Origin: Albidovulum sediminicola
Lineage (GTDB): Bacteria; Pseudomonadota; Alphaproteobacteria; Rhodobacterales; Rhodobacteraceae
Assembly (NCBI RefSeq): GCF_025751575.1
Contig: NZ_JAOWLA010000009.1
Location: 116,560-180,559 of the forward strand
Length of the DNA stretch: 64,000 nucleotides
Direction: 5' to 3'
Below, piece by piece: positions 25,369-34,198 of the stretch (position 1 is its first letter; every line of letters begins with the position of its first letter). A program made the translations under genes and the position numbers. The notes below the pieces were generated by a model. It was not told the DNA's origin. It did no database searches and saw only the letters and a program-made list of their open reading frames with translations.

Positions 25369-26285
25369 TTCCCGATGTCCCCCATGTTCACCTTGAAGAG
25401 CCGCATGATCGCCAGCACCAGCAGGATACAGGTGACCAGCAGGACCACGGCATAGGCGGCGCCCTGCGGCCAGTCGCTGCTGTCATTGAACTGCTGGTAG
25501 ATAAGCTGCGTGAACCACAGGCTGGACGGCCCGCCAAGGATCTGCGGCGCGGCCAGCGCGCCCGCCGACAGCATGAAGACCATGGTGCAGCCGGAACTGA
25601 TGCCGGGCTTGGCATAGGGGATCACCACGCGCCAGTGGATGCGCCACCAGGGCGCGCCAAGATCGCGCGCGGCCTCGATCTGGTTGTGATCGAGGCTCTC
25701 GATCACGTTGTAGATCGGGAAAATCATCAGCAGGATGTAGGCGTAACCCAGCCCGGCATAGAGCGCGTAATCGTTGCGGATGAAGTCGAAGGGCGTGTCG
25801 AACAGTCCGATCCCGGTGAGGATCGTGTTCAGGACGCCGGTTTCCCCGAAGATGATGCGCAGGGCGAAGGCCCGCAGGATCTCGTTGATCCAGTAGGGGA
25901 TGATCAGCATCAGCGCGAGCACCCGGATGTGGTTGCCCTTTGTCTGCCCCAGGTAATAGGCGATCGGGTAGCACAGGATCAGGTTGAAGACCGTCACGCA
26001 GACCGCCGCGACCAGCGTTCGGAAGAACACCATCAGGTCGACGGCGTTATAGGCCTGTCCGCCCCCTTCCGGGCCATAGACCAGGTACTTGTAATTTTCG
26101 AGCGTGTAGACATCCTTCGGCCCGCCAATCTCCGGCGGCGGCAGGTTCGGGCGGAAGGAAAAGTCGAGCATCGAGAGCTGCGGCAGGATGATCAGGCCGA
26201 CCGTCCAGAAGAGGACAAGCCCCAGCATCACCAGGCCCGGCCCGGTGCCGTTGCGGGTCAGGAAGTCTTTCAGGAAACGGGGCAT
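25365..26285 (-). CDS. Polyamine-type ABC permease (PotB-like)
   Basis: 306-residue inner-membrane permease of the PotB/PotH type. It has a leading helix, then a periplasmic loop (RPNLPPPEIGGPKDVYTLENYKYL) and the permease core with EAARDLGAPWWRIHWRVVIPY as its EAA loop. ATG 26285 is chosen because GGGGGAAA lies upstream and MPRFLKDFLTRNG is a sensible N-terminus; the longer frame runs into the ATPase gene. It sits 13 bases after the ATPase stop. Confidence 0.9.
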   Translation of the reverse strand: MPRFLKDFLTRNGTGPGLVMLGLVLFWTVGLIILPQLSMLDFSFRPNLPPPEIGGPKDVYTLENYKYLVYGPEGGGQAYNAVDLMVFFRTLVAAVCVTVFNLILCYPIAYYLGQTKGNHIRVLALMLIIPYWINEILRAFALRIIFGETGVLNTILTGIGLFDTPFDFIRNDYALYAGLGYAYILLMIFPIYNVIESLDHNQIEAARDLGAPWWRIHWRVVIPYAKPGISSGCTMVFMLSAGALAAPQILGGPSSLWFTQLIYQQFNDSSDWPQGAAYAVVLLVTCILLVLAIMRLFKVNMGDIGK

Positions 26286-26298
26286 CTCGTTTCCCCCG

Positions 26299-27411
26299 TC
26301 ATTCCGTGGCCAGAACGCCCGCGGGCATCGCCACGGCGTTCTTGACGTCATACCGCAGGGTCATCGTCTCGCCCTTGTGGCTATCGAAGGACTGGCCATG
26401 GTTCGGAAGCGAGACCTTGATCTCCTTCCCGCCGTCGCCCTCCATGAAGATGTTGAAGACGTTGCCCTCGAATTCCTCGTTGACCACTCGGGCCGAGACG
26501 TAGTGGTCGCCCTCTGTCCCCGTCTTGGCGAGTTCCAGGGCCTCGGGGCGGATGAAGATCATGGCGCTGTCGCCCTCCTTCATCTTGCCGACGTTGGCTG
26601 TCGAAACCCGCGCCAATAGCTCGCCCGAGCGGTTGGACTGCACCAGCACCCGATCGCCGCTAACCTGCTTGACCTTGCCGCGGAAGACGTTGTTTTCCCC
26701 GACGAAAGAGGCCGCGAAGGGCGTGGCGGGGTCGTTGTAGATGGTCTTGCCGTCGCCGATCTGGTCGATCACCCCCGCGCGCATCACGGCGATGCTGTCC
26801 GACATCGTCAGCGCCTCGCCCTGGTCATGGGTGATGTAGATGAAGGTGATACCGACCCTTTGCTGGATTTCGCGCAATTCGGTGCGCATGTGCTGGCGCA
26901 GTTTCAGGTCCAGCGCCGAGAGCGGTTCGTCCAGCAAGAGCACATGCGGCTCGGCGCAGAGCGCGCGCGCGATGGCGACGCGCTGGCGCTGCCCGCCCGA
27001 AAGCTCCGACGGCAGCTTGTCCCCCTGCCCTTCGAGCGCGATCATCTCCAGCAGTTCGTCGGCGCGCTTGCGCCGCTCGGCCGCGCTGGCCCCCTTGATC
27101 TCCATCGAGAAGGCGATGTTTTCCCAGACCTTCATCAGCGGAAACAGCGCGAGGTTCTGAAAGATCAGCGCGGTCGGCCGCTTGTTCGGCCCGACCCCCT
27201 TCATGTTCTTTCCGCCGATCAGGACATTGCCTTCCGACGGGTCGAGAAACCCCGACACGGCGCGCAGGATCGTTGTCTTGCCGCAGCCCGAGGGCCCCAG
27301 GAACGAGAAGAAATCCCCGCCCTTGATGTTCACATTCGCGTCGCGCACGGCAACGAAATCTCCGAAGCGGATCCAGAGGTTTTCCAGATCGACGCCGACC
27401 CCAGCACTCAT
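26299..27411 (-). CDS. Polyamine-type ABC transporter ATPase (PotA-like)
   Basis: 370-residue ATPase. Walker A is GPSGCGKTT (39-47), the signature is LSGGQRQRVAIARAL and Walker B is in LLLDEPLSALD; a C-terminal TOBE-type domain (VFRGKVKQVSGDRVLV and MIFIRPEALEL) follows, as in PotA. It powers the import of the ligand caught by the binding protein encoded just upstream. ATG 27411 has GGGGAG about 10 bases upstream. The 129-base gap to the binding-protein gene holds a hairpin. Confidence 0.92.
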   Translation of the reverse strand: MSAGVGVDLENLWIRFGDFVAVRDANVNIKGGDFFSFLGPSGCGKTTILRAVSGFLDPSEGNVLIGGKNMKGVGPNKRPTALIFQNLALFPLMKVWENIAFSMEIKGASAAERRKRADELLEMIALEGQGDKLPSELSGGQRQRVAIARALCAEPHVLLLDEPLSALDLKLRQHMRTELREIQQRVGITFIYITHDQGEALTMSDSIAVMRAGVIDQIGDGKTIYNDPATPFAASFVGENNVFRGKVKQVSGDRVLVQSNRSGELLARVSTANVGKMKEGDSAMIFIRPEALELAKTGTEGDHYVSARVVNEEFEGNVFNIFMEGDGGKEIKVSLPNHGQSFDSHKGETMTLRYDVKNAVAMPAGVLATE

Positions 27412-27502
27412 GTCCCAAATTCTCCCCGTGATGCGGCTCCGGTTCGCGCGGCCGCATTTCAAGCGACGCCAGCGGTTGATCCGCGCGTCACATCCTTGCA
27501 AG

Positions 27503-27527
27503 GGGCCCCCCGACCGGCGGGAGGCCC
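27503..27527 (-). terminator. Hairpin between binding-protein and ATPase genes
   Basis: Ten-base stem with one mismatch (GGGCCCCCCG against CGGGAGGCCC on the plus strand) and a 5-base loop, 13 bases downstream of the binding-protein stop. There is no T-run, so it is more likely an attenuating or 3'-stabilising hairpin than a full terminator. That would give more binding protein than membrane subunits. Confidence 0.6.
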
Positions 27528-27540
27528 TGCACGCGCGCGA

Positions 27541-28665
27541 TCAGGCGCTCGTGAACTTGTTGACGAACTCGGTCCGCACGTCGGCGTACCAGGGCGCCTC
27601 GGCCGGCCAGGGGTTCAGATTGGCCAGGCTGTCGCCCGGATAGGCCTCCTGGAAGTTCTTCTTGTAGACATCGCCCGAGAAGGCGTCCGCGCCCAGCACC
27701 GGAGAGTTGTAGCCGTGGCTGTCGATCGCGTGGCCCGCCTGGTCCGCACGGTAGGCGAAATCGATGAAGGCATAGATCTGGTCCATGTTCGCGGCGCCGG
27801 ACGGAATGGCCATGCCGTCCACCCAAGCCATCGCGCCTTCGATCGGGGCCTGGTAGTGCACCGGTTCACCCGCCGCCTTGAGCGCGAGCGGGGGGCCGTC
27901 CCAGGTCTGGCCGACGATCACGCCTTCGTTCATCAGGCCGTTCTTCTGCGTGTCCGCGTCGTTCCAGATCAGCTTGATGCGGCCCTTGCGCGCGATGCAC
28001 CAGTCAGTCACCTGCCCCCAGACCTTGCGCATGGTTTCTTCGTCATTGTAGGCCGACCAGATCGAGCCCGGCTCCATCTCGCCCGAGCGTTCCATGAAGA
28101 GGCCCGCGCCCAGCATCATCGAATGCGCGCGGCCCATGGTCTTGCCGGCGTTCTCCTCGGACCAGACATCGCCATAGGAGGGCGCATCGCCCGCCGGCAG
28201 CCAGAGGTCCGTGCGGTAGGCAATCCCCTCGGTCCCCCAGATATGCGGCAGCCAGTGCGACCCCGCCCCGCCGAAGTTCCACGCGTCGGTGCCGATCTTT
28301 GCCATGGCCGGGTTGACCGCGTCGATCTTCACGCGCGCCATGTCGAAGGGCTGGAGCAGTTCGAGCGGCTCCCACTGGAGCGAGCGGTTGTTCGTCGGGC
28401 TGACGAGGTCGAACCCCTGGCCCTTCGTCGCCTTCATCTTGTTGATGATTTCTTCGTTGGACCCGATCCCGGTGTAGTTGACCTTGATCCCGGTCTCGCT
28501 TTCGAAAGCGCTGAGGAAATCGGGCGGCAGGTAGTCCGACCACATCATGATGTTGATTTCGCCGGACGAGGCCAGCGCGCTCTTCGAATAAAGCGGCGCC
28601 GCCAGCGTCACCGCGCCGGCACCCTTCAGCACGGTACGGCGAGACAGCTTCTTGGCTTCAGTCAT
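27541..28665 (-). CDS. Polyamine-type ABC transporter substrate-binding protein (PotD/PotF-like)
   Basis: 374-residue extracytoplasmic binding protein. The N-terminus has a twin-arginine signal, SRRTVLKGAGAVTLAAPLY, so it is probably exported folded by Tat. The mature part begins EINIMMWSDYLPPDFLSAFESETGIKV, the family start. Spermidine/putrescine is the likely ligand class, but the binding residues were not checked individually. The ATG has GGGAG 8 bases upstream. It is the first gene of the minus-strand importer operon and is transcribed from the long intergenic region at 28666-29271. Confidence 0.9.
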   Translation of the reverse strand: MTEAKKLSRRTVLKGAGAVTLAAPLYSKSALASSGEINIMMWSDYLPPDFLSAFESETGIKVNYTGIGSNEEIINKMKATKGQGFDLVSPTNNRSLQWEPLELLQPFDMARVKIDAVNPAMAKIGTDAWNFGGAGSHWLPHIWGTEGIAYRTDLWLPAGDAPSYGDVWSEENAGKTMGRAHSMMLGAGLFMERSGEMEPGSIWSAYNDEETMRKVWGQVTDWCIARKGRIKLIWNDADTQKNGLMNEGVIVGQTWDGPPLALKAAGEPVHYQAPIEGAMAWVDGMAIPSGAANMDQIYAFIDFAYRADQAGHAIDSHGYNSPVLGADAFSGDVYKKNFQEAYPGDSLANLNPWPAEAPWYADVRTEFVNKFTSA

Positions 28666-29271
28666 TCAAATTACTCCCTTTGGCTTTCTGATTTGCTTTG
28701 CGATCGACTTTCTCGATTTCTCTGCGGTCTGTTCATTTGTCGTCCGTATCCCGATACTCCTACGCTAACTTGCAGATTCATAGCCCCTAGTGCTGCGCGT
28801 GCATTGCGAGCGACACGCGCCAAGGGCCGGCCCCGGTTTCGGGACCAGGCTCGGCGCGGGCATTTCAGCAGGCATTGACGACATCTTGATGAAGATCACC
28901 ACGCGCACCGCAGTCGAGATAGGTCCACGATTGGCGAATAGTTATGTCCAGTTCAACACATCCGCGGCCGGCAACCCCGGAACGCCCCTGACCGCGCGCG
29001 CCCCAAGGGACGGCGCCAGAGCCGCGCCTTGAGTAACTTAACTATATATATCAAATTCTTAGCGTCAAATACGCCCAACCTGACCGGCAGTGCAACGCTA
29101 TCCCACAGGGGCGATCCGTGCGCCCGTGTGCCGAGCACGTCGGGATGCTCCCCGCCCAGGTTCGCGAAATTCCCCCTTTAAATTTCCGCACTGTGAGCGC
29201 AAGTGGGTTTGACATCGCCCCGCCGGGGCGCAACCGTTGCAAAGACAACATCCACGAGCAACTGGCTGCCG
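28666..29271. other. 606-base intergenic region with divergent promoters, no supported gene
   Basis: Lies between the divergent binding-protein gene and the TSUP gene. It is less GC-rich than the flanks and holds the most AT-rich stretch of the window (29036-29072, with TATATATAT). The short open frames across it (for example 28790-29032) have no ribosome-binding site or recognisable product. It must carry the promoters of both operons, but I cannot place a convincing -35/-10 pair. Confidence 0.6.
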
Positions 29272-30189
29272 ATGCAGATCTATCTGCCCATTGCCGAAGT
29301 GTCCGTAAGCGCCTTTCTACTCTTCGGGATCGGCGGGCTGGTCGGAATACTGTCCGGCCTCTTCGGCGTCGGGGGCGGGTTCCTGATCACGCCGCTGCTG
29401 TTCTTCATCGGCGTGCCGCCGACGGTTGCCGTGGCGACCGGCGCGAATCAGGTCGTGGCCTCCTCGATATCGGGCGTGCTGGCCCACCTGAAGCGGCGCT
29501 CGGTCGATATCCGGATGGGCGTGGTGCTCCTGGTCGGGGGCCTCGCTGGCTCGGCGATCGGCATCTGGGTCTTCAACCTGCTGTCGCGGCTGGGCCAGAT
29601 CGACCTGACCGTGCAGCTGGCCTATGTGCTGTTCCTCGGGCTGATCGGATTGCTGATGCTCCAGGAAAGCGTGCGGGCGATGCGCCGCGCCCGCTCTGGC
29701 ACCGCGCCGAGGGTCAAGCGCCATCACCATACCTGGGTTCACAACCTGCCACTGAAGATGAAGTTCCGGACCTCGGGCCTCTTCATCTCGGTCATACCGC
29801 CCCTGATCGTGGGGGCGTTCGTGGGGCTTCTGGCGGCCATCATGGGCGTCGGCGGCGGGTTCATCATGGTGCCCGCGATGATCTACCTGCTGGGCATGCC
29901 CACCAAGGTCGTGATCGGCACCTCGCTCTTTCAGATCATCTTCGTGACCAGCTTCACCACTTTCATGCACGCCCTGACGAACCAGTCGGTGGATTTGATG
30001 CTGGCGCTGCTCCTGATCCTGGGCGGTGTCGTCGGGGCACAGGTCGGCACAAGGATCGGCGCGCGGCTGAACGCCGAGCAGCTGAGGGTGTTGCTGGCCC
30101 TGCTCGTCCTTGCGGTCTGCATCAAGATCGCGCTCGATCTGCTGATCGAGCCGAACGAGCTTTACTCGCTCGCTAAGGTGAAATCATGA
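29272..30189 (+). CDS. TSUP-family transporter (TauE/SafE-like)
   Basis: 305-residue inner-membrane protein with two similar halves, each carrying the TSUP motif: GLFGVGGGFLITPLL early and IMGVGGGFIMVPAMI later. Members export sulfite, sulfoacetate or other small organosulfur anions, or take up related compounds; the substrate here is unknown. The ATG at 29272 (MQIYLPIAEVSV) is preferred over 29203 because the upstream 23 residues are hydrophilic and unlike the family, although no strong ribosome-binding site precedes it. It overlaps the next gene by 4 bases (ATGA). Confidence 0.85.
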   Translation: MQIYLPIAEVSVSAFLLFGIGGLVGILSGLFGVGGGFLITPLLFFIGVPPTVAVATGANQVVASSISGVLAHLKRRSVDIRMGVVLLVGGLAGSAIGIWVFNLLSRLGQIDLTVQLAYVLFLGLIGLLMLQESVRAMRRARSGTAPRVKRHHHTWVHNLPLKMKFRTSGLFISVIPPLIVGAFVGLLAAIMGVGGGFIMVPAMIYLLGMPTKVVIGTSLFQIIFVTSFTTFMHALTNQSVDLMLALLLILGGVVGAQVGTRIGARLNAEQLRVLLALLVLAVCIKIALDLLIEPNELYSLAKVKS

Positions 30190-30947
30190 GGTGGCTCGCC
30201 CTTCTCCTCGGCCTTTTCGCGGCCACCGCCGCGGCCGCGCAGGAGGAGGTGGTTTCGGGCGTGAGCCAGGACCGCATCTCGATCACCGCGAACTTCGAGG
30301 GCTCGGACCTGCTGGTCTACGGGGCGATCAAGCGGGAAACGCCGATCCCGGACACCGGGCTCCTTCAGGTGATCATCACGCTGGAGGGTCCCTCCGGCCC
30401 GATCGTCGTGCGCCGCAAGTCGCGGCAAATGGGCATCTGGGTCAACACCTCCTCGGTCGAGGTCGACAACGCCCCCAGCTTCTACGCCGTCGCCGCGACC
30501 GCGCCGTTGGAGTACATCCTGTCCCAGACCGAGGACCTGCGTCACAAGATCTCCGTCCCGCAAAAGATCCGCTCTGTCGGGGCGCCGCAGGACGTGATGG
30601 ACTCCCCCGCCTTCACCGACGCGCTGATCCGCATCCGGCAAGATGAGGGCATCTACGGCGCCGCCGAAAGCGGGACAGAGTTGAAGGACAGCACGCTTTT
30701 CAGTGCGACATTCGATCTGCCCGCCAACCTGGTCGAGGGAAATTACGTCACCCGCATCTACCTGCTGCGAAACCGCCATGTTCTGACTTCGGACCAGTCC
30801 ACGATCTATGTCCGCAAGGTCGGGATCGAACGCTGGCTCTATACGCTTGCGCAGCAACAGCCTGCGGCCTACGGCATCCTTGCGCTGGTGCTGGCCGGGC
30901 TTGCGGGATGGGCGGCCTCCGAAGCCTTCCGGTTGCTGCGCCGCTAG
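30186..30947 (+). CDS. TIGR02186-family membrane-anchored periplasmic protein
   Basis: 253-residue protein with a signal peptide (MRWLALLLGLFAATAAAAQ), a beta-rich periplasmic domain beginning ITANFEGSDLLVYGAIKRE, and a single C-terminal helix (AAYGILALVLAGLAGWAASEAF) with a short cytosolic tail RLLRR. It matches my memory of the uncharacterised family TIGR02186, often next to TSUP genes. The 4-base overlap with the TSUP gene argues that the two work together, perhaps as a periplasmic partner of the transporter. Function is unknown. Confidence 0.75.
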   Translation: MRWLALLLGLFAATAAAAQEEVVSGVSQDRISITANFEGSDLLVYGAIKRETPIPDTGLLQVIITLEGPSGPIVVRRKSRQMGIWVNTSSVEVDNAPSFYAVAATAPLEYILSQTEDLRHKISVPQKIRSVGAPQDVMDSPAFTDALIRIRQDEGIYGAAESGTELKDSTLFSATFDLPANLVEGNYVTRIYLLRNRHVLTSDQSTIYVRKVGIERWLYTLAQQQPAAYGILALVLAGLAGWAASEAFRLLRR

Positions 30948-30948
30948 G

Positions 30949-31686
30949 CTAGCCGCGCCCGACGAAGGGCATGTTCGTCGCCATCACCGTCATCGACAGC
31001 ACGTTGGCCGAGGCCGGCATCCGCGCCATGGTCATCACCGCCTCGACCACGTCGGACACCTGCATCATCGGTTCACCGCGGAGAGAACCATCGGCCTGGG
31101 GCACCCCTTTTTCGATCTTGGCCGCCAGTTCCGTCCGGGCGTTTCCGATGTCGATCTGACCGCAGGCGATGCCGAAGGGCCGCCCGTCCAGCGCCAGCGA
31201 CTTCGTCAGGCCGGTGATGGCGTGCTTGGTCGTCGTATAGCTGACCGACCCGGGCCGTGGCGCATGCGCCGAGATCGAGCCGTTGTTGATGATCCTGCCC
31301 CCTTGCGGCGCCTGCGACCGCATCTGGCGAAAGGCGGCGCGCGCGCACAAGAACATGCCGGTCAGGTTCACGGCGAGCGTGTCGGTCCAGTCGGCCAGAG
31401 GGATCTCGTCGATGAGGCCGGAGGGGCGGAAGATCCCGGCGTTGTTGAACAGCACGTCGATCCGGCCGAAATGCCGGGCGGCCTCGGCAAAGGCCCGATC
31501 GACCGCCGCCGCATCCGAAACGTCGCAGGCCAGCGCCAGCGCGTTCGCGGCACCACCCGCGACCTCTTCCAGCACTCCCGCACGCCGGGCGATCAGGACG
31601 ACGTTCCAGCCCTCGGCCAGACAATGCTCCGCGACCCCCCGGCCGATCCCGGCGGACGCGCCTGTCACGACGATCGTGCCCGCCAT
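30949..31686 (-). CDS. Short-chain dehydrogenase/reductase
   Basis: 245-residue classical SDR. The cofactor loop is VTGASAGIGRG (about 7-17), NNAG is at about residue 81, and the catalytic Ser with YTTTK (Y-x-x-x-K) is in SISAHAPRPGSVSYTTTKHAITG. Most SDRs end that motif region with PG; here it reads CGQIDIGNART, which is a common variant. Substrate is unknown. It lies one base downstream of the AsnC-like gene on the same strand, so the two form a pair. It converges with the TIGR02186 gene with only one base between them. Confidence 0.88.
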   Translation of the reverse strand: MAGTIVVTGASAGIGRGVAEHCLAEGWNVVLIARRAGVLEEVAGGAANALALACDVSDAAAVDRAFAEAARHFGRIDVLFNNAGIFRPSGLIDEIPLADWTDTLAVNLTGMFLCARAAFRQMRSQAPQGGRIINNGSISAHAPRPGSVSYTTTKHAITGLTKSLALDGRPFGIACGQIDIGNARTELAAKIEKGVPQADGSLRGEPMMQVSDVVEAVMTMARMPASANVLSMTVMATNMPFVGRG

Positions 31687-31687
31687 C

Positions 31688-31924
31688 CTAGAACGCCCGG
31701 AAGGTCATCGTGGTCAGGGTTCGGCTGATGCCCTCGATGTCGAAGAGCTTTTCGGCCAGCCAATGGCCCACGTCCTCGTTCTCGGGGATGTAGACCTTGG
31801 CGATCAGGTCGAAATCGCCCGAGGTGGAATAGAGCTCGGACACGACCTCACGGTCGTAGATCTCGTTGGCGACCTGATAGGTCTTGCCGGGCTGGCAACG
31901 GAACTGGACGAAAACGCAGCGCAT
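31688..31924 (-). CDS. Stand-alone AsnC/Lrp ligand-binding (RAM) domain protein
   Basis: 78-residue protein that is only the C-terminal sensor domain of an Lrp/AsnC regulator (CVFVQFRCQPGKTYQVANEI and STSGDFDLIAKVYIPE), with no DNA-binding domain. Such single-domain proteins form dimers and higher rings and bind amino acids or related ligands. GGGAG lies 7 bases before the ATG. Co-transcription with the SDR suggests a link to an amino-acid-like substrate, which is inference. Confidence 0.85.
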   Translation of the reverse strand: MRCVFVQFRCQPGKTYQVANEIYDREVVSELYSTSGDFDLIAKVYIPENEDVGHWLAEKLFDIEGISRTLTTMTFRAF

Positions 31925-31990
31925 GGGCGACTCCCTTGTTTGCTCCGGACAGTAGCGGCAGCGGGCCGGATGGAAAAGGCGTCAGCGGCC

Positions 31991-33520
31991 TCAGCCTGCC
32001 TCCACCGGGTCGAGCGACAGGACCGAACTCGTCCGCGGTAGATCGGCCACACCCAGCGCCTCGGCCGGACGCGCGAGGCGATTGCGCACCACCCAGTGCA
32101 GGCGCTTTTCCGCCCGCGTGATCGCCACATAGGCAAGGCGCTTCCACAGCGGCAGGCCGGCCTCCGTCCGCCCCATGCGCGCGGCGACGAAAAGGTCGGG
32201 CGCGAAGACCTGCACGTCCTCCCACTGCGACCCCTGCGCCTTGTGGATTGTCACCGCAGCCCCATGCAGGAAGGCGGCCCCCATGCGCGCAGCGTAGGGG
32301 ATGAAGGGTTCCTCGGTGTCGGGCTGTTCGATCTTGATGATCGACGCGGCCGAGACCAGCGGGTCTTCGGACCCAACGACATGAAGGCGCGAGAAACCGG
32401 GCTTCTTGCCGGGGCCTAGATAGATGACCTGCGCCCCCTTGATCAGGCCCCGCGCCTCCAGGTCGATGCGCTTCTTGCGGTGCTTCAGCGGCAGTTCGAT
32501 CCCGTCGCAGATCAGGGGCTCGCCCGGCAGCAGCTCGTCAGCCGGCGCGCCATAGGCTGCGCGGAACGCCTGGATCAGCCGCACCCGAGTCTGGTTGCGC
32601 CACACCAGCACCGGCGAGCGCGCCATGAGCCCGGCATCGACGCGCTCGGCCCATTGCACCCGCTCGTCACGCCGGGCCGCGTCCGCGACCATGCGCTCGA
32701 ACCCCTCGAAATCCAGCGCGGGGTCGGCCAGCGCGTGGGCAAGGTCAAGGATCGGGCTGTCGGTTTCCTGCCGGTGGATGCGGTTGAGCGTCAGCTTGCG
32801 CCCCTCGGCCAGCCGGTCGAAGACCATTTCGCCGGATTGCCCCACGGGCGCCAACTGCGCGGGATCGCCGAAAAGGATCAGGGTCGGGAAGATCTCGCGC
32901 AGATCCTCGTACTGGCGTTCGTCCAGCATCGAAGATTCGTCGATGAACCCGATGTCCAGGGGGTCCTCGCGCCGCTTCCAGCCCAGGATGAAGTCGGACC
33001 CGCGCAGACCCGCCGCAGCAAGTGCGCCGGGAATGGACTTCACTTGGTCATAGAAGGCCTTGGCCCGGTCAAGTGCGATGTCGGTCAGCCCTTCGACCTC
33101 GGGGCGGTCACCGTTCCCGGCGAGCCATTCGGCGATCTTTTCGTATTCGGGATCGTAAACGGGCGTGTAGAGGATCCGGTGGATCGTCGTCGCGGGCACG
33201 CCCCGCCCGCGAAGCACGCTGGCCGCCTTGTTCGTCGGCGCGAGGATGGCAAGCGTACGCCGGTCCTTGCGCCGCCGCCCTTCGTAGTCGCCCGAAATCG
33301 TGTCGACGCCCGCGGCCGCCAGCGCCTTGGTAAGCTCCGCCAGCAGCATGGTCTTGCCCGACCCGGCCTTGCCGACGACCGCGAGCACACTGGCCTTGCC
33401 ACTCGCCGCAGGCAGCGTGGTGCCCTCAAGAAGGTCCACGCCCGCCCCGCGCAGCACCTCCGCCACGCGGTCCCAGGCCTCGGCCTGATCGTCGGAAAAC
33501 TGCAGCGCGGGAAGGGTCAT
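31991..33520 (-). CDS. RecD/Dda-like superfamily 1 DNA helicase
   Basis: 509-residue AAA_30/UvrD_C_2 type helicase. It has Walker A VVGKAGSGKTMLLAEL, motif Ia/Ib LAPTNKAASVLRGRG, Walker B FIDESSMLD, motif III FGDPAQLAPVGQSG, the late SF1B motif VTIHKAQGSQWEDVQVF and the final VAITRAEKRLHW. It lacks the RecD2 N-terminal extension, so it resembles phage T4 Dda and the short alphaproteobacterial helicases. ATG 33520 (MTLPALQFSDDQ) is preferred over 33550. It follows luxI by 41 bases with no terminator seen, so read-through from the quorum-sensing operon is possible. Confidence 0.88.
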   Translation of the reverse strand: MTLPALQFSDDQAEAWDRVAEVLRGAGVDLLEGTTLPAASGKASVLAVVGKAGSGKTMLLAELTKALAAAGVDTISGDYEGRRRKDRRTLAILAPTNKAASVLRGRGVPATTIHRILYTPVYDPEYEKIAEWLAGNGDRPEVEGLTDIALDRAKAFYDQVKSIPGALAAAGLRGSDFILGWKRREDPLDIGFIDESSMLDERQYEDLREIFPTLILFGDPAQLAPVGQSGEMVFDRLAEGRKLTLNRIHRQETDSPILDLAHALADPALDFEGFERMVADAARRDERVQWAERVDAGLMARSPVLVWRNQTRVRLIQAFRAAYGAPADELLPGEPLICDGIELPLKHRKKRIDLEARGLIKGAQVIYLGPGKKPGFSRLHVVGSEDPLVSAASIIKIEQPDTEEPFIPYAARMGAAFLHGAAVTIHKAQGSQWEDVQVFAPDLFVAARMGRTEAGLPLWKRLAYVAITRAEKRLHWVVRNRLARPAEALGVADLPRTSSVLSLDPVEAG

Positions 33521-33561
33521 GGCGGCGACCCTACCCGCCCCGTCGGCCAAGTGCCAGACGA

Positions 33562-34194
33562 TTATCCGGTGACGCGAACCGGAAGCGGCTCATGCCGGTC
33601 GGACGCGAACCAGGCCTGCGACAGCGCCTCTGGAATCCCCGCCTTGGCGGCCATCTTCACGCGCACCTCCTCGGAAAAGCGCCAGAAGCCCAGGCTGATC
33701 GCCTCGCGGCCGGAGCCGGTGCTGCCCAGGATGTCGGGCTCCCACCCAAGGTGGCGGTAGATCCTCACCATGCGCGCATCGAAGACACCGACCGCCCGCG
33801 TCAGGCCGAGCCGGACGCCCAGTTCCGCCCCGCCGAGCATCAGCGCCGCCGCGACATTGGCCTCCGTCTCGGCCGCGAGGCAGAAGCGCGTGCATTCCCA
33901 CACCCTGGCGCTGGAGATCCGCCGCCCGCCCGCCAGATGCCGGAAATGATCGTTGACCATGGTCCGGCCTTCGGTCGGCATGAAGCGCATCGAGCCGCCG
34001 TGGCGGCCATCGGCGCGCTGCCAGATGACGTAGAGCGGATTGAGGGCATCGTACTCGTCCCGTTCCCAGCCGCGGTCATCCACGCGCACCTCCCAGTTGA
34101 GGCGATCGCGGAACTGGCAGGCCCGATCCGCGTACATCGTGTCACGCAATTTCGGCGTGTTGGAGAGCTCCTCTCCGGTCAGAAATCTCAGCAT
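33562..34194 (-). CDS. Acyl-homoserine lactone synthase (LuxI family)
   Basis: 210-residue autoinducer synthase that makes an acyl-homoserine lactone from SAM and acyl-ACP. The invariant residues are all present near their canonical numbers: Arg24, Phe28, Trp34, Asp46, Asp49, Arg70, Glu100 and Arg103. The acyl-chain preference cannot be read reliably. The Shine-Dalgarno sequence AAGGAGGGA lies 4 bases from the ATG and is completely enclosed in a perfect hairpin (34199-34222). It is downstream of luxR on the same strand, 67 bases away. Confidence 0.95.
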   Translation of the reverse strand: MLRFLTGEELSNTPKLRDTMYADRACQFRDRLNWEVRVDDRGWERDEYDALNPLYVIWQRADGRHGGSMRFMPTEGRTMVNDHFRHLAGGRRISSARVWECTRFCLAAETEANVAAALMLGGAELGVRLGLTRAVGVFDARMVRIYRHLGWEPDILGSTGSGREAISLGFWRFSEEVRVKMAAKAGIPEALSQAWFASDRHEPLPVRVTG

Positions 34195-34198
34195 AGTA

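Noticed and set aside
28790..29032. 80-residue open frame in the long intergenic region
   Set aside because: No ribosome-binding site, unusual composition and no recognisable features.
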